A stretch of 64,000 bases of DNA. Source: Scatosoma sp045645245 (GTDB lineage: Bacteria > Bacillota > Clostridia > Christensenellales > Borkfalkiaceae). Shown here one piece after another: positions 9,414 to 18,740 of the stretch (its first letter is position 1; each line of letters opens with the position of its first letter). The notes below the pieces were generated by a model. That model searched no databases, was not told where the DNA came from, and was given only the letters and a program-made list of their open reading frames with translations. The stretch covers positions 1 to 64,000 of the forward strand of contig JAZRIK010000104.1 in NCBI GenBank assembly GCA_045645245.1, given 5' to 3'. The translations under genes were made by a program, and so were the position numbers.

Positions 9414-9469
9414 ATTTTCTCCTTATCCTATCGTGTGTAAACGCGCAAGGCGTCATACCAAGAGAAAAG

Positions 9470-9514
9470 AACGCGCTGATACAAAGAGAAGCTTTTTCCC
9501 TTCATCAGCGCGTT
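9470..9514 (-). terminator. Terminator after lysS
   Basis: AACGCGCTGAT (9470-9480) and ATCAGCGCGTT (9504-9514) form an 11-bp stem with a 23-base loop; the minus-strand tail is TCTTTTCTCTT, moderately U-rich. Confidence 0.7.
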
Positions 9515-9522
9515 TGCTTTGC

Positions 9523-11031
9523 TTATTTTTTCGGTTTCATCGTGGGGAATAAGATTACGTCGCGAATGGTAGAGCTGTCCGTAAGCAGCATTACCAGCCG
9601 ATCCAGCCCCAAGCCAAGCCCGCCCGTAGGGGGTAAGCCGTATTCGAGCGCGTTGATGAAATCTTCATCCACCTGCGCTTCGTTGTTGCCCTTCGCGCGT
9701 TTTGCTTCCACCTGCTTGACCATACGTTGCTTTTGGTCGATGGGGTCGTTCAATTCCGAGAATGCGTTGCCGTATTCGTGACCGCAAATGAAATATTCGA
9801 AGCGTTCGGTGAATGCAGGGTTAGACGGTTTGCGTTTTGCAAGGGGGGAGTTTTCCACGGGATAATCGTAGATAACGGTGGGTTGAATAAGCTTGTCTTC
9901 GACAAACGCATCGAAAAGCTCGATAAGCACCCAGCCCTTGGTCGCGTTTTCGTGTTCAAGCTCTACGCCCAGCTTTTCCGCCGCCGCGCGCGCGTCTTCG
10001 TCGGTAGCCCAGTCGTTATAATCGACGCCTGCGTACTTTTTCACCGCTTCCGCCATCGTCAAGCGCGTCCAGTTGCCCATATCGATTTCCGTGCCTTGAT
10101 AGGAAATTTTTAAGCTGCCGCATACGTTTTGCGTGACCGTTTTATACAAGTCTTCGATTAAATCCATCATATCGAAATAATCGCTATACGCTTGATACAT
10201 TTCAATCGACGTGAATTCGGGGTTATGGTAAGCGTCCATACCTTCGTTTCTGAAAATTCTACCCACTTCATAGACCTTGTCCATACCGCCGACAATCAAA
10301 CGCATTAAGAAAAGCTCCGTTTCGATACGCATATACATATCCAAATCGAGTGCGTTATGATGCGTTTTGAACGGTCTTGCGTCCGCGCCGATTTCTAAAG
10401 GCAAAAGGGTGGGGGTATCCACTTCCAAATAGCCCTTGCTATCCAAATACGCACGGATTTCTTTCAAAATAAGCGAACGGGTACGGAAGGTGTCGCGCAC
10501 GTCTTTGTTCATAATCAAATCCAAGTGGCGCAAGCGGTATTTCATATCCTTGTCCTGCAAGCCGTTGTATTTTTCAGGCAAAGGCAAAAGCGATTTGCAA
10601 AGGAGCGTAATTTCGCTTACGTGAATGGACACTTCGCCCGTTTGCGTTTTGAAAACGTAGCCCTTAAAGCCGAAAATATCGCCGATGTCGTAGTCTTTTT
10701 TGTACGACATATAATTTTCTTCGCCGATGTCTTGACGGGTGACGTAAATTTGAATGCTGCCCGTTTTATCCGCGATATGCGAGAACGACGCCTTGCCCAT
10801 AATGCGGCGAGACATCATTCTGCCCGCCATAGAAACGGTTTTGCCTTCGTACGCTTCAAAATTTTGCTTGATGATTTCCGAATCTACGTCCACGGGGTAT
10901 TTTACTTGCTCGTAGGGGTTTTTGCCTTCGCCTACTAATTTTGCAAGCTTTTCACGGCGGATTCTCGCCTGCTCAATGAGCTGTTCTTCTTCGTTGATTT
11001 CGGGTGCGTTTACGTTTTTATTTTCTTGCAT
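9523..11031 (-). CDS. lysS: Lysyl-tRNA synthetase, class II
   Basis: 502 residues, normal length. An N-terminal OB-fold anticodon-binding domain (about residues 65-150) is followed by the class II catalytic core: motif 2 FRNEGMDAYHNPEFTSIEMY and motif 3 GLGLGLDRLVMLL near the C-terminus. It charges tRNA-Lys. It follows greA by 57 bases on the same strand, the common Firmicutes greA-lysS pair. The start ATG has GAGG upstream. Confidence 0.97.
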   Translation of the reverse strand: MQENKNVNAPEINEEEQLIEQARIRREKLAKLVGEGKNPYEQVKYPVDVDSEIIKQNFEAYEGKTVSMAGRMMSRRIMGKASFSHIADKTGSIQIYVTRQDIGEENYMSYKKDYDIGDIFGFKGYVFKTQTGEVSIHVSEITLLCKSLLPLPEKYNGLQDKDMKYRLRHLDLIMNKDVRDTFRTRSLILKEIRAYLDSKGYLEVDTPTLLPLEIGADARPFKTHHNALDLDMYMRIETELFLMRLIVGGMDKVYEVGRIFRNEGMDAYHNPEFTSIEMYQAYSDYFDMMDLIEDLYKTVTQNVCGSLKISYQGTEIDMGNWTRLTMAEAVKKYAGVDYNDWATDEDARAAAEKLGVELEHENATKGWVLIELFDAFVEDKLIQPTVIYDYPVENSPLAKRKPSNPAFTERFEYFICGHEYGNAFSELNDPIDQKQRMVKQVEAKRAKGNNEAQVDEDFINALEYGLPPTGGLGLGLDRLVMLLTDSSTIRDVILFPTMKPKK

Positions 11032-11060
11032 AGTAAACCTCTTATTTTATCGTTATACGC

Positions 11061-11090
11061 ATTTCATCGCGTACCTGGTATGCTCGTTTT
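11061..11090 (-). repeat. Dispersed motif copy in the greA-lysS gap
   Basis: Minus-strand ACCAGGTACGCGATGAAA lies just after the greA stop and before lysS, on the sense strand. Confidence 0.65.
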
Positions 11091-11559
11091 AGAAAATTTC
11101 TCTAATTTCCAAGAAATATTCGCCGTCGGGTGCGTTTACCTTTACCTTATCGCCGACCTTATGACGAAGGAGTGCGCCGCCTACGGGAGACTCGTTGGAA
11201 ATTTTGTTTTCCATCGCGTTTGCTTCCGTCGAACCGGTAATTTCATAAACCTCTTCTTCTTCCAAATCTTCGTCATATACGCGTACCTTGGAGCCGACGT
11301 GAACGGCGGAAGTATCGTTGTTTTCCGCTAAAATAACGGCGTTTTTAATTTTATAATCCAGCTCGATAATCTCGCCTTCGTTTGCCGCTTGCTCGTTTCT
11401 TGCAGCGTCGTATTCTGCGTTTTCCGACAAGTCGCCGTGGCTTCTCGCTTCTGCGATTCTATCCACGATTTCTTGGCGTTTGACCGTTTGCAGATACTTT
11501 AATTTTTCCACTGCTTCGTCGTAGCCCTTTTGGGTCATAATAATTTGCTTTTCAGCCAT
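11089..11559 (-). CDS. greA: Transcription elongation factor GreA
   Basis: 156 residues from ATG 11559, chosen because GGAG sits five bases upstream; an upstream in-frame start at 11583 has no such site. The N-terminal coiled coil (GYDEAVEKLKYLQTVKRQEI to NEAQANEGEI-type region) and the C-terminal FKBP-like domain (KVRVYDEDLEEEEVYEITG) are typical. GreA enters the RNA polymerase secondary channel and stimulates transcript cleavage to rescue backtracked complexes. First gene of the greA-lysS unit, behind a consensus promoter and a long structured leader. Confidence 0.96.
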   Translation of the reverse strand: MAEKQIIMTQKGYDEAVEKLKYLQTVKRQEIVDRIAEARSHGDLSENAEYDAARNEQAANEGEIIELDYKIKNAVILAENNDTSAVHVGSKVRVYDEDLEEEEVYEITGSTEANAMENKISNESPVGGALLRHKVGDKVKVNAPDGEYFLEIREIF

Positions 11560-11656
11560 AAAAACTCCTTTTGTTCGCACCATTTTTATTTCGGTCTTAT
11601 TTGTGCGCTTTTGCTTATTTTATTCTTTTTCGCCTCTTATCTATGCGCAAAAACAC

Positions 11657-11776
11657 GTCAAAAAAACCGCTTAATGCGGACTGTCAAAAATCAACCGTGG
11701 TTTTTTTCTTGCGTAAAAACCACGGCGTTTATTTACTTTCTATCCTTATTATATAGCATTTTTTTGCTTTTGTCAA
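11657..11776 (-). promoter_or_regulatory. greA promoter and structured leader
   Basis: On the minus strand TTGACA (11771-11776), 17-base spacer and TATAAT (11748-11753) form a perfect promoter. The transcript then holds an 11-bp hairpin (11695-11725, CCGTGGTTTTT/AAAAACCACGG), and a short CCGC/GGCG-type hairpin followed by T7 at about 11665-11680, before roughly 100 bases leading to greA. This looks like an attenuated leader or a small RNA of about 75 bases. Confidence 0.6.
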
Positions 11777-11833
11777 TGTTTTTTGCTCTTTTTTACGAGA
11801 ATTTCGCCCCGTTTTTGGCAAAAATACACCTTT

Positions 11834-13000
11834 TTATAAATTTTTGATGAATGCGTCCATACGCTCGAATGCTTGCGAAAGCGCACTCATACTCGTCGCA
11901 TACGAAAGGCGCACGTTGTCCGCGCCAAAATCGCCAAACGCACTCCCGGGTACAACCGCCACCTTTTGCGCTTTCAAAAGCTGCTCGGCGAACGCTTCGC
12001 CCGAAAGACCCGTGCTTTTTACGGACGGGAACGCGTAAAACGCACCGCGCGGCTCAAAACAATCCAGCCCGATTTCGCGAAGCGAGTGTAAAACGAATTT
12101 TCTGCGCATATCGTACGAATCGCGCATTTCTTCCACCGTCGCAAAGTTATCCGACAGTCCGTCTTTGAGTGCTTCGATTGCCGCATATTGCGAAGTAATG
12201 GGCGCGCACATAATTCCGTATTGATGAATTTTGAACATCGCGTCGTCGATTTCCGCGGGCGCGCAAACGTAGCCAAGCCGCCAGCCCGTCATTGCAAACG
12301 CTTTGGAAAAACCGCTCACGTAAACGGTGCGTTCTTTCATTCCGGGTAAGCTCGCAATACTCGCGTGCGTTTGTCCGTAGGTAAGCTCGGCGTAAATTTC
12401 ATCGGTAATCACGAGTAAATCGTGCTTGATAACGACGGACGCAATCGCTTGCAGCTCGTCTTTGGTCATAATTCCGCCCGTGGGGTTGTTGGGATAGGTC
12501 AAAATCAGCGCTTTGGTCTTGGGCGTAATCGCCTTTTCCAAATATTCCGCCTTCAAAACAAAGCGATCTTCTTCCCTGCATTCTACCGCAACGGGCACGC
12601 CGTCCGCAACCGTCACCAAAGGGGAATACGACACGTACGCGGGGTCGGGGATAAGCACTTCGTCCCCCCGTTCCACGCAGGCGCGAAGCACCAAATCAAT
12701 CGCTTCGCTGCCGCCCACCGTCACTAAAATATGCTTGGGGTCGTATTCTAATTGAAAGCGCGTGGATAAATACTGAGAAATTAATTCCAAAAGCTTGGGA
12801 AGCCCGCGGTTGCCTGTGTATTGCGTATAGCCGCGCTGAATGGACGTGATTGCCGCCTGACGCACCTTCCAGGGCGTGACGAAATCGGGCTCGCCCACGC
12901 CGAGTGAGATTGCGCCTTCCGTTTCCCGTACGATATCGAAAAATTTACGGATACCGCTGGGCTTTAATAATTTTGTTTTGGTATTGACAAAGCTACGCAT
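11834..13000 (-). CDS. PLP aminotransferase, class I/II (aspartate/alanine type)
   Basis: 388 residues. ISLGVGEPDF (31-40), TYPNNPTGG (168-176), ITDEIYAEL (198-206) and the PLP lysine in SGFSKAFAMTGWRLGY (Lys233) define a fold type I aminotransferase related to AspB, PatA and AlaT. It moves amino groups between amino and keto acids; the exact pair cannot be read. The gene starts 12 bases after an Lrp/AsnC regulator on the same strand, an arrangement known for alanine or aromatic aminotransferase operons in Firmicutes, suggesting amino-acid-responsive control. Confidence 0.9.
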   Translation of the reverse strand: MRSFVNTKTKLLKPSGIRKFFDIVRETEGAISLGVGEPDFVTPWKVRQAAITSIQRGYTQYTGNRGLPKLLELISQYLSTRFQLEYDPKHILVTVGGSEAIDLVLRACVERGDEVLIPDPAYVSYSPLVTVADGVPVAVECREEDRFVLKAEYLEKAITPKTKALILTYPNNPTGGIMTKDELQAIASVVIKHDLLVITDEIYAELTYGQTHASIASLPGMKERTVYVSGFSKAFAMTGWRLGYVCAPAEIDDAMFKIHQYGIMCAPITSQYAAIEALKDGLSDNFATVEEMRDSYDMRRKFVLHSLREIGLDCFEPRGAFYAFPSVKSTGLSGEAFAEQLLKAQKVAVVPGSAFGDFGADNVRLSYATSMSALSQAFERMDAFIKNL

Positions 13001-13012
13001 ACTCTTTTGTCC

Positions 13013-13504
13013 TTATGCCTGCACGGAAATTCGATAATCCGCGTCTTCCTTTTCCGTTAAAATGCCTTCGATTTTATATTTTTTCAAGATAAAGTGGGTG
13101 GCTGTCGAAATTACGCCGTCGAAAGTGGAAATACGTTCGGAAACAAACCGCGCCACTTGTTGGAGCGATTTATCCTTCAAAAATACCGCCAAATCGTACG
13201 CGCCGCTCATTAAATACACCGCTTGTACTTCGGGGAATGCGGCAATTTGTTTTGCAATTCCGTCAAACCCTTCTTTCTTTTTGGGGGTCACTTTTACTTC
13301 GATGAGCGCTTCTACAAACGAATCGTCCGCCTTTTCGCTGTTGACGATCGCGGTATATTTTACCAAAAGCCCCTTGTTTTCCATCTCTAAAATACACGCC
13401 TTAACTTCCGCTTCCGTTTGCGAAAGCATCGCCGCAATTTGTTTCACGCTCGTGCGCGCGTCGTTGGTTAAAATATTCAAAACATTTTTTTCTAAAACGG
13501 TCAT
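13013..13504 (-). CDS. Lrp/AsnC family transcriptional regulator
   Basis: 163 residues from ATG 13504, which has GGAG nine bases upstream; a longer upstream reading has no site. N-terminal winged HTH (NILTNDARTSVKQIAAMLSQTEAEVKA) and C-terminal RAM ligand-binding domain (FPEVQAVYLMSGAYDLAVFLK). Proteins of this family sense amino acids and form octamers that wrap promoter DNA. Directly followed by the aminotransferase gene it probably regulates. Confidence 0.9.
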   Translation of the reverse strand: MTVLEKNVLNILTNDARTSVKQIAAMLSQTEAEVKACILEMENKGLLVKYTAIVNSEKADDSFVEALIEVKVTPKKKEGFDGIAKQIAAFPEVQAVYLMSGAYDLAVFLKDKSLQQVARFVSERISTFDGVISTATHFILKKYKIEGILTEKEDADYRISVQA

Positions 13505-13517
13505 TTTGCTGCTCTCC

Positions 13518-13772
13518 TTAAAATAAGTGTTCCAAAAATAAGTGGTCGTACCCCAGCGTTTCCACAAAATCGCGCGGGGGGAATTTTACGTGATTGAACT
13601 TTGCAAAATTAAAAATATGCGTTTTGGTGAGTACGGGAGTGGGAATATCCAGCGTATGACAAATATCCACCAAATAATCGAAAAAATGCGAATAGGTAAG
13701 CCGTTCATCCTTTTCGTACACAAATTGCTTTTTAATTTTACCGTCCGTGATCAGTTTTGCCCAAATTTTCAT
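13518..13772 (-). CDS. Conserved small protein, function unknown
   Basis: 84 residues from ATG 13772 (MKIWAKLITDGKIKKQFVYE). No transmembrane segment or known motif; the sequence is rich in aromatic residues and His (YSHFFDYLVDICHTL). TATAAT ends only six bases before the ATG and there is no ribosome binding site, which suggests a leaderless mRNA. It ends 13 bases before the Lrp regulator, so it may be the first gene of the Lrp-aminotransferase unit. Confidence 0.7.
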   Translation of the reverse strand: MKIWAKLITDGKIKKQFVYEKDERLTYSHFFDYLVDICHTLDIPTPVLTKTHIFNFAKFNHVKFPPRDFVETLGYDHLFLEHLF

Positions 13773-14006
13773 ACTCGTATTATACACGAAATGCGGAAAA
13801 AAGTAAAGGATTTTATTTAGCGTTTTTTCGTTTTTTCACTTATATTTTACGCATACGCGTCCGCCTTGCGTCATACGATAGACTATATTCCTTGCCCGTT
13901 ATTTCCGGGCGCCAAGTAAAAGCAAAAACAACAAAAGCTTTCTTTTTTCTTCTCTTTTTATGAAATTTCGACAAATTAAGCTTGTTATGATGGAGTTATC
14001 TGTTTT

Positions 14007-14801
14007 ATGAGTGCAAAAAAATCTTCTCGATATCCCTTTCCCGTTGCCGTGGTTTCTTTGATTTTAACCGCCGTAATCACCTGCGTTTGCTTTACGGTTA
14101 TCAGCGTGTTTGCAGGTATCGAAAAAGACAAAACGGTGGGGGCAGGTACGAGTTCAAGCCGTCTTTTGCCCATATATTCGGTGGCGAGAGAAGATAAAAA
14201 AATCGCCATTAGCTTCGACTGCGCTTGGGGGGTAGATTATACAGATAAGCTGCTGCATATCATGGAGCAAAACGATATAAAATGCACCTTTTTCGCCGTA
14301 CAGTTTTGGGTGGAAAAATACCCCGAATACGCGCAAAAAATCGTGGATAGCGGGCACGAGCTTGGCACGCACTCGAAAACGCATCCGTATATGAGTAAGC
14401 TTTCAAAGGCGCAGGTGAAAGAAGAGCTTTCTTCGTCGATGGCGGCAATCGAACGAGTGACGGGGCAAAAGACCGATTTATTCCGTCCGCCGTACGGCGA
14501 TTATAACAATCAGCTTATTTCCACTGCGCAGGAGCTGGGGCTTTATACCATTCAATGGGACGTGGATTCGCTGGACTGGAAAAATTTATCCGCGACGGAA
14601 ATCGCTTTGCGCGTCATCAACGGCGCAAAAAGCGGGTCGATTATTTTATGTCACAATAACGGACTGCACACTGCCGAAGCGCTGCCGATGATTTTTTCTA
14701 CTTTGAAAAATAAAGGGTTTACCTTTGTGCCGATCGGGGAGCTGATTTATCGGCAAAATTACACGATGGATACAAGCGGCAAGCAACACGCCGCCGTATG
14801 A
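14007..14801 (+). CDS. Polysaccharide deacetylase, sporulation PdaB-like
   Basis: 264 residues. One N-terminal transmembrane segment (about 12-35) then a NodB domain: SFDCAWGVDYT (69-79), the zinc histidines in HELGTHSKTH (117-126), RPPYGDYN, and WDVDSLDWKN. The SFDCAWG variant of the usual TFDDG motif is characteristic of PdaB-type deacetylases involved in spore cortex or peptidoglycan modification in Firmicutes. The start at 14007 has only a distant GGAG. A dispersed-motif-like sequence (GGGGCAGGTACGAGTT, 14139-14154) lies in the coding region. Confidence 0.85.
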   Translation: MSAKKSSRYPFPVAVVSLILTAVITCVCFTVISVFAGIEKDKTVGAGTSSSRLLPIYSVAREDKKIAISFDCAWGVDYTDKLLHIMEQNDIKCTFFAVQFWVEKYPEYAQKIVDSGHELGTHSKTHPYMSKLSKAQVKEELSSSMAAIERVTGQKTDLFRPPYGDYNNQLISTAQELGLYTIQWDVDSLDWKNLSATEIALRVINGAKSGSIILCHNNGLHTAEALPMIFSTLKNKGFTFVPIGELIYRQNYTMDTSGKQHAAV

Positions 14802-14834
14802 TAAATTTTGAGATACTTTTAGGAGGTTTTAACT

Positions 14835-15545
14835 ATGAACTACGCAACAGAGAAAAACAACAAGGTGTTTATCGCAGGGGAAATTGTGTCAGACGCGTCC
14901 TTTTCCCACGAGGTTTACGGCGAGGGATTTTACGAATTTTTCGTTAAAGTCCCCCGTCTTTCGGGGCAAGCGGATATTCTGCCCGTCACCGTTTCCGAAC
15001 GACTCATTCAAGACGGAATGCTTGCAAGGGGCAAAACGCTTTGCGCCATCGGGCAATTTAGAAGCTATAACAAAATCGAAAATGCAAAATCGCGGCTGAT
15101 GCTGACGGTGTTTATCAGGGAGCTTGTGGAAGATTCCCCCGACAAAAACCCGAATAATATTTTGCTGTCGGGATATATTTGCAAGCCGCCCGTGTATCGA
15201 ACGACGCCGTTTAATAGGGAAATCGCCGACGTGCTGATTGCCGTCAACCGCGCGTATAATAAATCGGATTATATCCCCTGTATCGCGTGGGGAAGAAACG
15301 CACGGTTTGTGAAAAATTTGCGCGTGGGGGATAGAATTGCGGTGTCGGGCAGAATTCAAAGCCGAGAATATCAAAAACGCCTTTCCGAAACGGAAGTGCG
15401 AATGATGACGGCGTACGAAGTGTCCGTTTCCAAGCTTGCCGCCTTTGACCAAGGGGAAGATTTTGACATCGAAACGGAATTCGATTTATACTCGCTTCAA
15501 AACAAGCGGGAAAGCGAAACCATCGCCGCCGCGCTGGATTATTAA
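14835..15545 (+). CDS. Single-stranded-DNA-binding-like protein with two OB folds
   Basis: 236 residues. Two related segments, about 8-95 (NNKVFIAGEIVSDASFSHEV ... FYEFFVKVPR) and 107-200 (NILLSGYICKPPVYRTTPF ... YIPCIAWGRNARF), each look like an SSB OB fold. The second is the better match to bacterial SSB. There is no acidic SSB tail; the protein ends in LDY. Housekeeping SSB is normally about 150 residues next to rpsF, so this is an accessory SSB or PriB-like protein. AGGAGG precedes the start; the gene is 33 bases after the deacetylase and ends in a strong terminator. Confidence 0.75.
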   Translation: MNYATEKNNKVFIAGEIVSDASFSHEVYGEGFYEFFVKVPRLSGQADILPVTVSERLIQDGMLARGKTLCAIGQFRSYNKIENAKSRLMLTVFIRELVEDSPDKNPNNILLSGYICKPPVYRTTPFNREIADVLIAVNRAYNKSDYIPCIAWGRNARFVKNLRVGDRIAVSGRIQSREYQKRLSETEVRMMTAYEVSVSKLAAFDQGEDFDIETEFDLYSLQNKRESETIAAALDY

Positions 15546-15585
15546 GAGAAATCCCCGTTGCTTGAAACGGGGATTTCTCTTATAT
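15545..15585 (+). terminator. Intrinsic terminator
   Basis: AGAGAAATCCCCGTT/AAACGGGGATTTCTCT with loop GCTTG, followed by TATATTTTT. It also abuts the end of the minus-strand XRE gene. Confidence 0.88.
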
Positions 15586-15927
15586 TTTTAACAGTACGCG
15601 CATCAATGCAAGCACCAGCCAAGCTCGTTCCGAAGATAACTCGTTGAACATTTCTTCAATCTCCGATACGCCTTGCTCATCAAGCCATTCTTTGGGATAA
15701 AATTTCAAAGGCGAAACACCCAGCGCTCGGCAAAGCTTGAAAAAATTTTCCATAGAAGGCAGTTGTTTGCCCGTTTCAAGCAAGGATATCATACTTGGAC
15801 TCACTTCGCTTTTTTGCGACAATTCCATCGCCGATAATCCCTTGTTTTTGCGCATTTCTCTTAACGTTTCGCCAAAATATGCGTATAAATCTATGTCTTT
15901 ATCCCTTTCTCTTTGCTTGTTTGCCAT
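15580..15927 (-). CDS. XRE family transcriptional regulator
   Basis: 115 residues. HTH domain at about 19-72 (LREMRKNKGLSAMELSQKSE, VSPSMISLLETGKQLPSMEN), followed by a short helical C-terminus. AGGTGAG precedes ATG 15927. It is divergent from a second small XRE gene (16057), and the gap between them holds three copies of the palindrome ACCTNNTTAGGT, with more copies further downstream, so this protein or its neighbour is a good candidate for the DNA-binding partner. Confidence 0.87.
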   Translation of the reverse strand: MANKQRERDKDIDLYAYFGETLREMRKNKGLSAMELSQKSEVSPSMISLLETGKQLPSMENFFKLCRALGVSPLKFYPKEWLDEQGVSEIEEMFNELSSERAWLVLALMRVLLKI

Positions 15928-15962
15928 TTTCTCACCTGTCTGCTTTTTCTTTTATTATATGC

Positions 15963-16035
15963 TACCTAATTAGGTATGTCAAACCTTTTTAGGTAGTTTT
16001 ATGAGAAAATATGAGAAAGAACGACCTTTTTAGGT
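15963..16035. promoter_or_regulatory. Three ACCT-4-AGGT palindromes between divergent XRE genes
   Basis: TACCTAATTAGGTA (15963-15976), ACCTTTTTAGGT (15983-15994) and ACCTTTTTAGGT (16024-16035). They sit where both promoters must lie and look like operators. Confidence 0.72.
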
Positions 16036-16056
16036 ATATTTTTTAGGGGGTATGCT

Positions 16057-16257
16057 ATGTTTAAGGATATTTTATTAGATTTAATGGCAGAGCGGGGCTT
16101 AAAACAGAACGAACTTTCTTTGAAAGCCCACATTCCGCCTACGACAATCAGCGGTTGGCTCAACGCGGGGCGTTTACCCGATTATAACGCATTAATCAAA
16201 TTGAGCCATTTCTTTGAAGTGAGCGCGGACGTATTGTTGGGCTTAAAAGATTATTAA
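16057..16257 (+). CDS. Small XRE family HTH regulator
   Basis: 66 residues, a complete small HTH protein (ERGLKQNELSLKAHIPPTTISGWLN at about 12-36, ending VSADVLLGLKDY). TTAGGGGG precedes the ATG at 16057. It closely resembles the layout of the XRE protein at 3854-4060, including the C-terminal LLG-K-Y pattern. It lies between the two groups of ACCTTTTTAGGT palindromes and probably binds them, alone or with its divergent neighbour. Confidence 0.87.
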   Translation: MFKDILLDLMAERGLKQNELSLKAHIPPTTISGWLNAGRLPDYNALIKLSHFFEVSADVLLGLKDY

Positions 16258-16304
16258 ATGAAGAAACGAGAATTCTGCACTTCTTGTTTCTTTATTTTTT
16301 CGCT

Positions 16305-16575
16305 TTTTTATGCCACCTTTTTAGGTAGCATAAAGGGTATGCGTTTTTTTGAAACACGCTTTACTCCGCCACCTTTTTAGGTTGCGCAACCTATCGCGCT
16401 TACATTATACACGTGCTACCTTTTTGAGTAGCAAGGGGCTTTTTGCAAAGCTTTTTATTTCGTCGAAATCAGAAAAACAACTTGTTGTACTTGTGTTATG
16501 AACGTGCTGCCTTTTTAGGTGGCATAATCTTTCGCGCTTACATTATGCACGTGCTACCTTTTTAGGTTGCGTGTG
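16305..16575. repeat. Array of ACCTTTTTAGGT palindromes in a gene-free stretch
   Basis: Copies at 16315-16326 and 16371-16382, a degenerate one at about 16417-16430 (TACCTTTTTGAGTA), then 16509-16520 (GCCTTTTTAGGT) and 16556-16567. A longer direct repeat, starting CGCGCTTACATTATRCACG, occurs at 16395-16425 and 16533-16563, 138 bases apart. Spacing is irregular and there is no ORF of substance, so this is not a CRISPR. Confidence 0.8.
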
Positions 16576-16599
16576 TTTTGCTTTTAGGACGTCTTTTAG

Positions 16600-16641
16600 C
16601 ACAACCACCGCCTTTTTTGATAAAGGCGGTGGTTGTTTTTT
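16600..16641 (+). terminator. Intrinsic terminator closing the palindrome region
   Basis: CACAACCACCGCC/GGCGGTGGTTGT, 12-13 bp stem, loop TTTTTTGATAAA, then T6. Confidence 0.9.
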
Positions 16642-16747
16642 GCGGCTTTGTTAGATCCTTATTTACTGCGCTTTATAGTGTCGCAAGACCTTGTCTTACT
16701 CGCGCGCCGTTGGCTCAAAATGACAAGAAGGTGCGCTTTATTGTTTG

Positions 16748-16835
16748 GGATTGCTTCGCTTTGTTCGCAATGACACGGAATACCTTTACGCCCCCGTCAT
16801 TGCGAGTGGAGCGTAAGCGGAGCGCGGCAATCTCG
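16748..16835. repeat. Inverted dispersed repeat (GGGATTGC...CGCAATGAC family)
   Basis: GGGATTGCTTCGCTT...CGCAATGACACGG faces CCCGTCATTGCGAG...GCGGCAATCTC. A related arm is at 53357-53405 and a relative (AGATTCTTCGC...CAGAATGACA) at 50921-51011. Such repeats between genes are known from many bacterial genomes. The rest of 16642-16872 shows no gene I can support. Confidence 0.75.
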
Positions 16836-16872
16836 TATAAAATGTCCCCTCAACGCAATATAAATGAATGTT

Positions 16873-18555
<1,683 letters not shown>

Positions 18556-18593
18556 AATCGCTCCTTTTGGGCTTTTTTAAGAAATCTTCTTAA

Positions 18594-18622
18594 ATTATAG
18601 CGTAAAATTACAAAATTGTAAA
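18594..18622 (-). promoter_or_regulatory. Promoter of the NFACT gene
   Basis: Minus-strand TTTACA (18617-18622), 17-base spacer, TATAAT (18594-18599); GGAG before ATG 18555. Confidence 0.7.
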
Positions 18623-18740
18623 CAAAAACGCTTTATTTTCTTTGATAAATATGTTAAAATGTATGAGCGAATGAGATTTTGGCGGTTTTTCGCCAAGTTT
18701 TATTTGAAAATAGATAAATAAATTGCAGGAGAAAGCAGAT

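Noticed and set aside
16305..16575. Palindrome array as a CRISPR
   Set aside because: Spacing is irregular, units are 12-base palindromes and no cas gene is nearby.
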